Part shown: one piece after another, positions 41,655 to 50,054 of the stretch | Position numbering within the stretch: position 1 is the stretch's first letter | Layout of the letters: each line of letters begins with the position of its first letter | Origin: Burkholderia cepacia | GTDB lineage: Bacteria; Pseudomonadota; Gammaproteobacteria; Burkholderiales; Burkholderiaceae | NCBI RefSeq assembly: GCF_001039005.1 | Contig: NZ_LDWR01000001.1 | Span: 1-64,000 of the forward strand | Direction: 5' to 3' | Length of the DNA stretch: 64,000 bases | Program-made: the position numbers and the translations under genes | The notes under the pieces: generated by a model | What the model saw: the letters and a program-made list of their open reading frames with translations, nothing else | Told to the model about the DNA's origin: nothing | The model's database searches: none

Positions 41655-42576
41655 GCGGGCTCTCCTGCAATTGATCCGCGAGCGTCGCGAACGTGTCGTC
41701 CGGCATGCCCGGAATCGCTTCCGGCGTGCTCGCACCGAGCGTGCGCCACACGTCGAGCGCGTCCTTGCATGCGCCGAACCGTTCGACGCGCGCCTCGAGG
41801 CGTGCCTGTTCCGCACGCAGCATCGCCGCATCGAATGTCGGCGCGCAGCCGATCAGGTCGAGCGCCGCCGCGCGGAACGCGTCCGGCGTATCGGCCACAT
41901 AACGATCCGCGCCGCCGATCAGCCGGCGGTGTTTGCCGCCCATCGTGCGCCAGATCAGCGCGCGGTCCTTCGCGTCGAATTCCTCGACACCGCGATTGGT
42001 CTCGATCACCTCGGGGCCCGACACGCTGATGCGCCCCTGCTCCGACACCGCGAGCGCCGAACAGCATGCGGCGAGCAACCCGCCGCCGCCATAACAACCC
42101 GCGCGCCCGCCGATCAGCCCGATCACCGGCACGCCGGTCGCACGCGCTTCGACGAGCGCGCGCATGATCTCGGCGATCGCGAGTTCGCCCGCGTTCGCTT
42201 CCTGCAGCCGCACGCCGCCCGTATCGAACAGGATCAGCACCGGCTTGCCGAGCTCGCGCGCGGCGCGCAGCAGCCCGGTGAGCTTCGCGCCGTGCACTTC
42301 GCCGAACGCGCCGCCCATGAAGCGGCCTTCCTGCGCGGCGACGAACACCGGCTTGCCGTCGAGCCGGCCGTGGCCGACCACCATCCCGTCGTCGAACTGC
42401 TGCGGCAGGTCGAACAGCGGCAAGTGCGGGCTCGTCACGCGTTCGGCCGGCCCGAGGAATTCGCTGAAGCTGCCCGCATCGAGCAGCCCGTCGATGCGCT
42501 GCCGCGCCGACGCTTCGTACCAGCTCGCGCCGTTCGCGACGAACGCGGGCGCGTCGTGGATCACTTCGGTCGTCAT
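41641..42576 (-). CDS. mdcD: Malonate decarboxylase beta subunit
   Basis: A 311-aa carboxyltransferase-fold subunit, partner of MdcE. It contains ASARQRIDGLLDAGSFSEF, VGHGRLDGKPVFVAAQEGRF, LILFDTGGVRLQEANAGE and GRAGCYGGGGLLAACCSAL, all typical of the MdcD family within the acyl-CoA carboxyltransferase group. Its start overlaps the mdcC stop as ATGA. Confidence 0.95.
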   Translation of the reverse strand: MTTEVIHDAPAFVANGASWYEASARQRIDGLLDAGSFSEFLGPAERVTSPHLPLFDLPQQFDDGMVVGHGRLDGKPVFVAAQEGRFMGGAFGEVHGAKLTGLLRAARELGKPVLILFDTGGVRLQEANAGELAIAEIMRALVEARATGVPVIGLIGGRAGCYGGGGLLAACCSALAVSEQGRISVSGPEVIETNRGVEEFDAKDRALIWRTMGGKHRRLIGGADRYVADTPDAFRAAALDLIGCAPTFDAAMLRAEQARLEARVERFGACKDALDVWRTLGASTPEAIPGMPDDTFATLADQLQESPHDAR

Positions 42577-42887
42577 GCGTCCCCCTCGATCGCGCGCACG
42601 GCTTGCGCGAGCCGCAGCGACACCATGTCGGGCCGCGCGCCGCCGTCGTTGATCGACAGCTTCAGGCCGCCCGGCGTGCGCCGCTCGACGAAATCCGATA
42701 CCACGGCCTGCCACACCGCGCCGAAGCCGACGGCCGCGGTGCGGATGTCGATCTCGCATTCGTTGCCCGGCAGCACGCGCTCGACGAGCACTTCGAGATT
42801 GCCGGACGCGACCACGCCGACGAGCGCCGCGGCCAGTTCGCCCTTCGCACGCTCGCGCGCGGTGAAGCGATAGTTCAACTGTTCCAT
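42573..42887 (-). CDS. mdcC: Malonate decarboxylase acyl carrier protein (delta subunit)
   Basis: A 104-aa acyl carrier subunit that bears the phosphoribosyl-dephospho-CoA arm. The likely attachment serine is S28 in VVASGNLEVLVE, followed by ECEIDIRTAAVGFGAVW, as in other MdcC proteins. GAGG precedes the ATG at 42887; an upstream frame is discarded. It is 10 nt after the mdcA stop. Confidence 0.93.
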   Translation of the reverse strand: MEQLNYRFTARERAKGELAAALVGVVASGNLEVLVERVLPGNECEIDIRTAAVGFGAVWQAVVSDFVERRTPGGLKLSINDGGARPDMVSLRLAQAVRAIEGDA

Positions 42888-42897
42888 GCCCTCTTCC

Positions 42898-44544
42898 TCA
42901 CCAGTTGCGGAACCGGGCCGGCGGCGCATAAAGCCCGCCCGACCAGTGCACGAGATCCTTGATCGAACGCGCGGCAAGCCAGCGGCGGTCGGCGTCGAGC
43001 GGATCGATGCCGAGATCCTCCGGGCGGCGGATCACGCCACGCTCGCGCAGCCGCTCGACCATCTTCCGGTCGCGGCCGCGGCCGACGTCCGTATAGCCGG
43101 CGACGCCGCGGATCGCATGTTCGCGCTCGTCCTTGTCGCGGCACATCAGCAGGTTCGCGATCCCTTCCTCGGTGACGATGTGCGTGACGTCGTCGCCGTA
43201 GACCATGATCGGCGCGAGGTCGAGCTGCAGCTTGTCGGCGAGCTTCAGCGCGTCGAGCTTCTCGACGAACATCGGCACGTTCTTGTCGCCGAAAGTCTCG
43301 CCGATCTGCACAACGAGCTTGCGGCCGCGCCTGAGCGGCGCCGGCGTGTCGGGGTCGGCTTCCGCGCCGGCCTTCAGCCACGGCTCGCTCGGATGGCGCC
43401 GGCCGCGCGCGTCGCTGCCCATGTTCGGCGCGCCGCCGAAGCCGGCGATCCGCTCGGCCGTGACCGTCGACGAATGGCCCGACAGGTCGATCTGCAGCGT
43501 CGAGCCGATGAACATGTCGCACGCGTAGAGGCCGGCCGTCTGGCAGAACGCGCGGTTCGAGCGCAGCGACCCGTCGGGGCCCGTGAACCATACGTCGGAA
43601 CGCGCGCGGATGTACTCGTCCATCCCGACCTCGGAGCCGAAGCAATGGACCTGCTCGACCCAGCCCGACTCGATCGCGGGAATCAGCGTCGGGTGCGGAT
43701 TGAGCGCCCAGTGCGTGCAGACCTTGCCCTTCAGCCCGAGCTTCTCGCCGTAGGTCGGCAGCAGCAGCTCGATCGCGGCCGTGTTGAAGCCGATCCCGTG
43801 ATTCAGGCGCTTGATGCCGTACGGCTCGTAGATGCCCTTGATCGCAAGCATCGCGGTGAGGATCTGCGTTTCGGTGATCGCGGCCGGATCGCGCGTGAAC
43901 AGCGGCTCGACGTAGAACGGCCGGCCGGCCTCGACGACGAAATGCACGCGGTCGCCGGGGATGTCGACGCGCGGCACCTTGTCGACGATGCGGTCGACCT
44001 GCGCGATCACGATGCCGTCCTTGAACGCGGTGGCCTCGACGACGGTCGGCGTGTCCTCGGTGTTCGGGCCGGTGTACAGGTTGCCGTCGCGATCGGCGCT
44101 GACCGCGGCAATCAGCGCGACGTGCGGCGTGAGATCGATGAAGTAGCGCGCGAACAGTTCGAGATAGGTGTGCACCGCGCCGAGCGCGATCTTGCCGCCG
44201 AACAGCAGCTTCGCGATCCGCTGCGACTGCGGGCCCGAATAGGCGAAATCGAGACGTTTCGCGATGCCGCGCTCGAACACGTCGAGATGCTCGGGCAGCA
44301 CGACGCCCGACTGCACCATGTGCAGGTCGTGCACCTTCGCGCTGTCGACGTCGGCGAGCGCCGTCGCGAGCAGGTCGGCCTGCTTCTGGTTGTCGCCTTC
44401 GAGGCAGACGCGGTCGCCGGGCCGCAGCACCGCTTCGAGCAACGCCACGGTGTCGCGCGCATCGACCCGCTTGCCCTGCGCGTAAGCCGCGCCGGCCGCG
44501 AGGCGTGCATCGCGCGCCTGCCGCGCGTGATTCCATCCCGTCAT
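42898..44544 (-). CDS. mdcA: Malonate decarboxylase alpha subunit (acetyl-S-ACP:malonate ACP transferase)
   Basis: A 548-aa CoA-transferase-like subunit that swaps acetyl for malonyl on MdcC. It starts MTGWNHARQARDARLAAGAA and shows DRVCLEGDNQKQADLLA, MVQSGVVLPEHLDVFERG, YTGPNTEDTPTVVEATAFKD and GIGFNTAAIELLLPTYGEKL. Length matches the family (about 550 aa). It is the first enzyme gene of the operon, 131 nt after madM. Confidence 0.96.
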   Translation of the reverse strand: MTGWNHARQARDARLAAGAAYAQGKRVDARDTVALLEAVLRPGDRVCLEGDNQKQADLLATALADVDSAKVHDLHMVQSGVVLPEHLDVFERGIAKRLDFAYSGPQSQRIAKLLFGGKIALGAVHTYLELFARYFIDLTPHVALIAAVSADRDGNLYTGPNTEDTPTVVEATAFKDGIVIAQVDRIVDKVPRVDIPGDRVHFVVEAGRPFYVEPLFTRDPAAITETQILTAMLAIKGIYEPYGIKRLNHGIGFNTAAIELLLPTYGEKLGLKGKVCTHWALNPHPTLIPAIESGWVEQVHCFGSEVGMDEYIRARSDVWFTGPDGSLRSNRAFCQTAGLYACDMFIGSTLQIDLSGHSSTVTAERIAGFGGAPNMGSDARGRRHPSEPWLKAGAEADPDTPAPLRRGRKLVVQIGETFGDKNVPMFVEKLDALKLADKLQLDLAPIMVYGDDVTHIVTEEGIANLLMCRDKDEREHAIRGVAGYTDVGRGRDRKMVERLRERGVIRRPEDLGIDPLDADRRWLAARSIKDLVHWSGGLYAPPARFRNW

Positions 44545-44675
44545 GAACAGTTCTCCGCTTCGATGGTTCAGCGGCATTCTAAGCCTGGCGCCGCCGCCGA
44601 TTGATGATGTTGACGAATGCGACTCAGAGGACGCCGCGATGGATGCAGCCCGCACGCGGGCCGCGTCGCATGACC

Positions 44676-45443
44676 CTAGCCGCCCACCAGCGCGCGCGTC
44701 GCGAAGAACAGCACCGACGGGCCGAGCAGGCAGCCGACGCCCGTATGGAACGTCGCGACCAGCGCACCGTACGGGACGAGCCGCCGGTCGGTCGCGGCGA
44801 GCCCCGCGCTCACGCCGCTGACGGTGCCCGCGAGGCCGCCGAAGATCATCGCGGAACGCGGCGTCTTCAGACCCATGAAATTCGCCGCGACCGGCGTGCC
44901 GACCATCACGATGATCGCCTTCACGAGCCCCGTCGCGATGCTGAGCGCGATCACGTCGGAACTCGCCCCGATCGCCGCGCCCGTGACGGGCCCGACGATG
45001 TAGGTGACGGCGCCCGCGCCGATCGTCGTCATGCTGACCGCGTCGGTATAACCGAACGCGCGCGCGATGCACGCGCCGACGATGAACGGCAGCACGGTGC
45101 CGAGCAGCAGCGACACGACGCCGACGAGCCCGGCCTTGCGCGCCTCGGTCGGCTGCACTTCGAACGCGGTCGCGACGATCGCGAAATCGCGCAGCATCGC
45201 GCCGCCCATCAGGCCGACGCCCGCGAACAGCGGCACGTCGGCGATCCCCTTCTCGCCGCCGGTGAACGCGCCGCCAACATACGCAAGCGCGAGACCGATC
45301 ACGATCGCGATCGCGGAGCCGTGCACGCGGCCGAACGTGAGCTTGCGCGACGCGATCGACGACAGCCACATGATCAGGCCGACCAGTGCGAACGACGCGA
45401 CGAGCCCGTTGTGGGCGACGACTTTTTCGAGCATCTGCAGCAT
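44676..45443 (-). CDS. madM: Malonate transporter, MadM subunit
   Basis: A 255-aa integral membrane protein with about 7-8 hydrophobic segments. The pattern VGLIMWLSSIASRKLTFGRVHGSAIAIVIGLALAY and the Gly-rich GAGAVTYIVGPVTGAAIGAS match MadM. With MadL it forms the sodium-dependent malonate importer known from Malonomonas rubra. It is 11 nt after madL. Confidence 0.92.
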   Translation of the reverse strand: MLQMLEKVVAHNGLVASFALVGLIMWLSSIASRKLTFGRVHGSAIAIVIGLALAYVGGAFTGGEKGIADVPLFAGVGLMGGAMLRDFAIVATAFEVQPTEARKAGLVGVVSLLLGTVLPFIVGACIARAFGYTDAVSMTTIGAGAVTYIVGPVTGAAIGASSDVIALSIATGLVKAIIVMVGTPVAANFMGLKTPRSAMIFGGLAGTVSGVSAGLAATDRRLVPYGALVATFHTGVGCLLGPSVLFFATRALVGG

Positions 45444-45454
45444 GGCGGCCTCCG

Positions 45455-45850
45455 TTACTGTTCTTCGAATTGCGGCACGCCCGCGAAGGCCGTGTCGTCG
45501 CGCCCGGTGCGCACGAGTACCGCGATGCAGCATGCGCAGATCGCGACCGCGCCGACGGCAGCCAGCAGCGCGACGGGGCCGCCCTTCAGCGCGGCGACGA
45601 CGTTCTGGTTCGCGGCCATCGCGACGACGACCGGGATGTACATCGCACCCCAGAAACCGACGCCGGCCTCGGTTTCCTTCGGCAGCCAGCCGCGCCGGTG
45701 CAGCCACAGCCGCAGGCAGATCAGCAGCAGCATCGCGATGCCGACGCCGCCGACGTTGGTCTTCACGCCGATCGCGGTGCCCAGCAGGTCGCCGAGGAAC
45801 AGTCCGGCCAGGTGGCAGAACGCCAGCAGCGCGGTTCCGTAGATGATCAT
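45455..45850 (-). CDS. madL: Malonate transporter, MadL subunit
   Basis: A 131-aa membrane protein with four hydrophobic segments. The N-terminus MIIYGTALLAFCHLAGLFLG and the following GTAIGVKTNVGGVGIAMLLL are typical of MadL. It is the first gene of the malonate operon and faces mdcR across 328 bp. Confidence 0.92.
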   Translation of the reverse strand: MIIYGTALLAFCHLAGLFLGDLLGTAIGVKTNVGGVGIAMLLLICLRLWLHRRGWLPKETEAGVGFWGAMYIPVVVAMAANQNVVAALKGGPVALLAAVGAVAICACCIAVLVRTGRDDTAFAGVPQFEEQ

Positions 45851-46178
45851 GAGCGTCTCCAGTCTCTTCGTGACGGGCGCCTGACGCGTGCGGGAGGCAG
45901 GCCCGCACGTCGATCCCGTGCGCGGACTGTCTCCAGCGGCGGTGCGCCGCGGCCCGGCGGCCCGTCGTGCGGGCGCGTTCTCGGGCGGTCGATGGGATGA
46001 TGCGGTTTCGGGCCGGACGCCGTATGCCGTAGACTGACCGATACAGCCTCGGGGCACGACGCGGGTTGCGCGTCCGGTTCGTCCCGTTGCGCGGGCCGCA
46101 CCGGGGCGTGATCCGATACTAGCCCCGCAATATCCGGCCATTTATGAAGTTGTCGAAACCGATTCAGTGGATTTAGCA
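45851..46178. other. Divergent mdcR/madL regulatory region
   Basis: 328 bp between the malonate operon and its LysR regulator. The left two thirds are GC-rich with short palindromes; the right end (46120-46175) is AT-richer and should hold the mdcR promoter. I could not identify a clear T-N11-A LysR box. A candidate -10 such as GATACTA (about 46113-46120) is weak. Confidence 0.5.
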
Positions 46179-47027
46179 ATGCGTCCGTTACCGCCCGAGC
46201 TGCTGCGCAGCTTCGTCGCCGTCGCCCAGTCCGGCAGCTTCACCGCCGCGTCGGAGCGCGTGAACCTGTCGCAGTCGACCGTCAGCCAGCACATCCGCCG
46301 GCTCGAAGAGCTGCTCGACCGGCCGCTGTTCGAGCGCGACACGCGCAACGTGCACCTGTCGCAGCACGGCGACGCGCTGTTCCGCTACGCGGTGCGCATT
46401 CTCGAACTGATGGACGAAGCCGTCACGTCGGTGTGCGGGCCGCCGCTGTCGGGCAAGGTGCGGCTCGCGATGTCGGAGGATTTCGCGTCGGCGCACCTGA
46501 CGGCCGCGCTCGCGAGCTTCGTGCAGCGTAATCCGGATGTCGAGCTCGCGATCTCGACCGGGCTGTCGGGCGACCTGTTCGACGCGCTCGACGAGGGGCG
46601 GCACGATCTCGTGTTCGCAAAGCGCATCGCGGGCAGCCGGCGCGGCCGCGTGATCCGCAGCGAGCCGCTGTACTGGTGCACGGGCCCCGATTCGCGGATC
46701 ACCGGCCACGAGACCGTGCTGCCGCTCGCGATGCATCCGGAACCGAGCGTGTCGCGCCGCCGCGTGCTCGAATCGCTCGAGGCCATCGGGCGGCCGTACC
46801 GGATCGCGGTCGTGAGCAGCAGCGTCGCGGTGCTGCGCGCGGCCGCGAGCGCGGGGCTCGGCGTCAGCGCGTTCGCCGGCTACGTGATTCCGGCCGGCCT
46901 CGCACGGCTCGACGCCGGGTTGCCCGAACTCGGCGAACTCGAATACGTGATCGACCGGCCGGCGGCCGCGTCGCGCTCGACGCTCGCACTCGAAGCCACG
47001 CTGATCACGGCGGCGGCGGAGTTGTAA
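46179..47027 (+). CDS. mdcR: LysR-family regulator of malonate utilisation
   Basis: A 282-aa LysR-type activator. The N-terminal helix-turn-helix is LLRSFVAVAQSGSFTAASERVNLSQSTVSQHIRRLEE. The effector domain covers about residues 90-280. The assignment to MdcR rests on its divergent position next to madLM-mdc, where malonate-responsive LysR proteins are usually found. The ATG at 46179 is preferred; a GTG four codons upstream is possible. Confidence 0.85.
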   Translation: MRPLPPELLRSFVAVAQSGSFTAASERVNLSQSTVSQHIRRLEELLDRPLFERDTRNVHLSQHGDALFRYAVRILELMDEAVTSVCGPPLSGKVRLAMSEDFASAHLTAALASFVQRNPDVELAISTGLSGDLFDALDEGRHDLVFAKRIAGSRRGRVIRSEPLYWCTGPDSRITGHETVLPLAMHPEPSVSRRRVLESLEAIGRPYRIAVVSSSVAVLRAAASAGLGVSAFAGYVIPAGLARLDAGLPELGELEYVIDRPAAASRSTLALEATLITAAAEL

Positions 47028-47194
47028 CCGCACCGGGTGCGGCGCGCGCATGCGCGGTCGCACCCGCAACTGGCAGCTTTGCCCGGAACGCGTCATCGTC
47101 CGCGCAGCACCCGCTCGCGACAATGGGGCCCATCGGAACGCACGGCATGTTGCCGTGCGCATCCGGTGTCCCGTCCCCTTGATCGGAGCGCACC

Positions 47195-47473
47195 ATGAAC
47201 GTCTTGCGATTCGCCGTCGCGACCGCCGCAGCCGCCCTGCTGTCCCCCGCCTTTGCCCAGACCGACGCCGCGGCGCCCGAGCAGGGCCTGACACGCACGG
47301 AAGTCATCGCCCAGTTGAAGCAAGCCTATCTCGACGGCGAACTGCCGACGAACGACGGCAACTACCCGCCGAATGCCGCGACACGCGCGCGCAACCGCGA
47401 ACTCGTGCAGGCCGCGAGCCCCGCATGGCTCGCGCAGACGCCGCAGGCCCCGCAAACGGCGGCACAGCAGTAA
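47195..47473 (+). CDS. DUF4148 family small secreted protein
   Basis: A 92-aa protein with a Sec signal peptide (cleavage after SPAFA, about residue 21), then GLTRTEVIAQLKQAYLDGEL, the DUF4148 pattern abundant in Burkholderia and relatives. The C-terminus is Ala/Gln-rich. Function unknown; probably periplasmic. It lies after mdcR and converges with the dehydrogenase gene. Confidence 0.85.
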   Translation: MNVLRFAVATAAAALLSPAFAQTDAAAPEQGLTRTEVIAQLKQAYLDGELPTNDGNYPPNAATRARNRELVQAASPAWLAQTPQAPQTAAQQ

Positions 47474-47512
47474 CCGGTCGCGGCCCCGCCGATACACGAC
47501 GCGGCATCGCGA

Positions 47513-48430
47513 TCAGGGCAGAAAGCTGCGGCGCCGCGCGTCGATCAGCTCGACGAGCAGCCGGTCGCGCTCGGCCGCCAGCTCCTGCATCGAATGCTCG
47601 CCCTGGATCGCGCGCAGTTCGTCGTTCAGCTTGCGATCGACGTCCGGATCGAATGATGGCGTGCCGAGGTCGTCCCACCAGCTCGTGATCGGCCCCGACA
47701 GGTGTTCGAGAAAGTGCGCGATCCCGCCCGCGCCGCCGCCGAGGTGATAGGTCAGGCACTGCCCCATCAGCCCCCAGCGCAGGCCGGGGCCCCATGCGAC
47801 CGCCTTGTCCGCATCGGCAACGCTCACGACGCCTTCGCCGACGAGGTGATACACCTCGCGGAACAATGCAGCCGCGAGCCGGTTCGCGACGTGGCCGGTC
47901 ATCTCCTTGTTGAGGACGATCGTCTGCTTGCCGAGCGCATCGTAGAAGTCCTTCACGCGCGCAATCACGTCCTTGCCGGTCGCGTCGCCGCCGACCAGCT
48001 CGACGAGCGGAATCAGGTGCGGCGGATTGAACGGATGCGCGATCAGGCAGCGTTCCGGATGCTTCGCGCACGCGCTCTGAATGTCGGACATCTTCAGGCC
48101 CGACGAGCTCGACGCGATCGGCACGTGCGCGGGCAGCACGTCGTCCATCTGCCGGTACAGCGCACGCTTCAGGTCGAGCCGTTCGGGGCCGCTCTCCTGC
48201 ACGAAATCGACGCCGTCGAGCGCGCGCACGAGATCGGCGTCGAACGACAGCCGCGCGGCGAGCTCGCCGGCGCGCTCGCCAAGAAACGCGGCAAGCGCTT
48301 CGCGCAACCGCGCGTCGGCTTGCGGCGCCGGATCGGTCGCGACGACGTCGAAGCCCTTCGTCAGGTAGAAAGCCGCCCAGCTCGCGCCGATCACGCCGGC
48401 GCCGACGATCGCGATGCGTTGAATGTCCAT
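47513..48430 (-). CDS. 3-hydroxyacyl-CoA dehydrogenase family protein (carnitine dehydrogenase-like)
   Basis: A 305-aa NAD-dependent dehydrogenase. The Rossmann fold starts IAIVGAGVIGASWAAFYLTKG. The catalytic region has SSSSGLKMSDI, HPFNPPHLIPLVELVGG (active-site His) and NKEMTGHVANRLAAALFREV. Size and the single C-terminal domain resemble carnitine 3-dehydrogenase or L-gulonate-type members rather than a FadB fusion. The substrate is undetermined, and neighbours give no pathway hint. The ATG at 48430 begins MDIQRIAI. Confidence 0.85.
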   Translation of the reverse strand: MDIQRIAIVGAGVIGASWAAFYLTKGFDVVATDPAPQADARLREALAAFLGERAGELAARLSFDADLVRALDGVDFVQESGPERLDLKRALYRQMDDVLPAHVPIASSSSGLKMSDIQSACAKHPERCLIAHPFNPPHLIPLVELVGGDATGKDVIARVKDFYDALGKQTIVLNKEMTGHVANRLAAALFREVYHLVGEGVVSVADADKAVAWGPGLRWGLMGQCLTYHLGGGAGGIAHFLEHLSGPITSWWDDLGTPSFDPDVDRKLNDELRAIQGEHSMQELAAERDRLLVELIDARRRSFLP

Positions 48431-48516
48431 GGTTGTCCCGTGTCGTTGGTCTGCGGATAGTGCGCGGCGATTGTCGCATCGAATCGCGCGGGCACGCGTT
48501 GACGCAAGTTGCAATT

Positions 48517-48550
48517 TCCCTCTTGAAATGCGCGGCGACGGCCACTAATT
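48517..48550 (+). promoter_or_regulatory. Sigma-32-like promoter of the hsp20 pair
   Basis: CCCTCTTGAAA (core CTTGAAA at 48522-48528), a 13-bp spacer, then CCACTAAT (48542-48549). The -35 is close to the heat-shock sigma consensus; the -10 is a partial match to CCCCATNT. It lies about 130 bp before the first hsp20 ATG and points toward it. Confidence 0.6.
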
Positions 48551-48644
48551 ACGTGTTGCCGGGCAGTGCTCCATGCAACGCACTGCCCCCGTTTCGATCC
48601 AGTGGAGCAACCCGTCGCGCCCGCCGCAGGCGTCGCGTCGTCAC

Positions 48645-48672
48645 GTCTCCCGCGTTTCCTGTTCCGGAGGAC
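48645..48672 (+). promoter_or_regulatory. Hairpin covering the hsp20 ribosome binding site (candidate RNA thermometer)
   Basis: GTCTCCCG (48645-48652) can pair with CGGAGGAC (48665-48672), which contains the GGAGG ribosome site. Seven of eight positions pair, with one G-U and one C-A mismatch next to each other in the middle, and the loop is 12 nt. Weak, mismatched pairing over the ribosome site is the design of known hsp20 RNA thermometers. Confidence 0.45.
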
Positions 48673-48676
48673 CAAC

Positions 48677-49117
48677 ATGAGCGGTATTCATTTCGGCAAC
48701 GACCTGTTCGACGAATTCGCCCGCGTGCAGCGGCAAGTGGCGAACCTGTTCGGCGAGCGCCCGTCCGGCATCCGCGCGGTGCGGCCGGGTTCATTTCCCG
48801 CGCTCGACGTCGGCGCCACCGACGACGCGATCGAGATCGTCGCGTTCGCGCCCGGCATGGCCGCGACCGACTTCGACGTGTCGATCGACAAGGACCTGCT
48901 GACGATCAGCGGCGAGCGCAAGCCCGCGCTGCGCAGCGAAGGCGACGATGTGCGCACTTATGCGCAGGAGCGCTTTCACGGCACGTTCCGCCGCGTCGTC
49001 GAGCTGCCGCGGGACGCGGATCCCGATCAAGTCAGCGCCCGCTACGAAAACGGCTGCCTGCTGATTCGCGTGGGCCGTCGCGAGGTATCGAAGCCACGTG
49101 CCATCACCGTTCAATAA
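48677..49117 (+). CDS. Hsp20/alpha-crystallin small heat shock protein (first copy)
   Basis: A 146-aa chaperone. The alpha-crystallin domain (about residues 38-135) has PALDVGATDDAIEIVAFAPGM, LLTISGERKP and YENGCLLIRVGRR. The N-terminus FDEFARVQRQVANLFG is typical of proteobacterial Hsp20. It holds denatured proteins in a refoldable state. GGAGG is 6 nt before the ATG. It is followed 16 nt later by a second hsp20, and the pair ends at a strong terminator. Confidence 0.95.
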   Translation: MSGIHFGNDLFDEFARVQRQVANLFGERPSGIRAVRPGSFPALDVGATDDAIEIVAFAPGMAATDFDVSIDKDLLTISGERKPALRSEGDDVRTYAQERFHGTFRRVVELPRDADPDQVSARYENGCLLIRVGRREVSKPRAITVQ

Positions 49118-49133
49118 TATTCAGGATACCGAC

Positions 49134-49544
49134 ATGAATACGAACCCGACTCTGGCCGAGCGCCACACGAGCACCGTCCACCCCGCCGCCGCCGAAGCCG
49201 CGCGCCGGCCCGCGATCACGCCGGCCGTCGACATCGTCGAGAACCATCTCGGCGTGACGCTGCGGGCCGACCTGCCCGGCGTGCCGCGCGAGAACCTCGA
49301 CGTGAAGGTACACGACAACACGCTGACGATCGAAGCCGACACACGTATCGATACGTCCGCCGACCTGCGCGTGCGGCACGCCGAAGTCCGCGCGCTGCGC
49401 TACGCGCGCACGTTCGTGCTGAGCCCCGACCTCGACACGTCGCGGATCGACGCGAACCTGCGCGACGGCGTGCTGACGCTGACGATTCCGCGCCGCGAGG
49501 AAACGCGCCCGCGCCGCATCGACGTGACGGCCGGAAACGCGTAA
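49134..49544 (+). CDS. Hsp20/alpha-crystallin small heat shock protein (second copy)
   Basis: A 136-aa protein with the alpha-crystallin domain at about residues 28-125 (PAVDIVENHLGVTLRADLPGV, NTLTIEADTRI, LRDGVLTLTIPRREE). It is clearly diverged from the first copy, with a shorter N-terminal arm, so the two probably form mixed oligomers as paired small heat shock proteins often do. The last residues are RIDVTAGNA; the usual IxI tail motif is not obvious. Confidence 0.94.
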   Translation: MNTNPTLAERHTSTVHPAAAEAARRPAITPAVDIVENHLGVTLRADLPGVPRENLDVKVHDNTLTIEADTRIDTSADLRVRHAEVRALRYARTFVLSPDLDTSRIDANLRDGVLTLTIPRREETRPRRIDVTAGNA

Positions 49545-49583
49545 GCGTCGTCGCACGTCGTCACGCGACGCGCGACGCGCATG

Positions 49584-49626
49584 AAAAAGCCCCGCCCCGG
49601 CGCGATGCCGGGCGGGGCTTTTTTGC
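49584..49626. terminator. Bidirectional terminator between hsp20 pair and zinc-ribbon gene
   Basis: AAAAAGCCCCGCCC, a bulged CGGC/GCCG inner stem, then GGCGGGGCTTTTTT. A run on the left and T run on the right allow it to end both the rightward hsp20 message and the leftward zinc-ribbon gene message. Confidence 0.88.
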
Positions 49627-49663
49627 AACGGGCGACGCGCGGGCGATCACATCGCAGCCGCAA

Positions 49664-49963
49664 TCAATCGAAATCGAACAGGTCGAACACCGATTTGCGG
49701 CGGCGCTGGCCGTCGTGCCGGTGACGGTCGTCGTGCGAACGACCGTCGCGTCCCCAGCCGTCGCGATCGCGCGGTGCGTCGGCGGCGCGCGGCGCGGGCG
49801 CCTCGTCGCGGCGTGCCGGCGCGTCGCCGCTCTCGCGTGCGATCAGCTTGTCGAGTTCGCCGCGATCGAGCCACACGCCGCGGCACGTCGGGCAGTAATC
49901 GATCTCGATCGACTGGCGCTCGGCCATCAGCAGGTCGGGCGTCTTGCAGACAGGACATTTCAT
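49664..49963 (-). CDS. TFIIB-type zinc-ribbon protein
   Basis: A 99-aa protein. Residues 1-45 form a zinc ribbon with MKCPVCKTPDLL and IDYCPTCRGVWLDRGELDKL, four Cys in two CPxC pairs, the zf-TFIIB family. The remainder is an Arg/Asp/His-rich, low-complexity linker ending in KSVFDLFDFD, a short hydrophobic-acidic tail that may be a docking peptide. GGAG lies 8 nt before the ATG at 49963. It follows terC in the same direction. Function unknown. Confidence 0.88.
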   Translation of the reverse strand: MKCPVCKTPDLLMAERQSIEIDYCPTCRGVWLDRGELDKLIARESGDAPARRDEAPAPRAADAPRDRDGWGRDGRSHDDRHRHDGQRRRKSVFDLFDFD

Positions 49964-50054
49964 CGCGTTTCTCCTTTTCGTGCGATTGACGTACGCATTC
50001 CGGATGCAGGCGCGCGAGCCGGCCGCCATCGTGGCCGGCCTCGCACGCGCCCAC

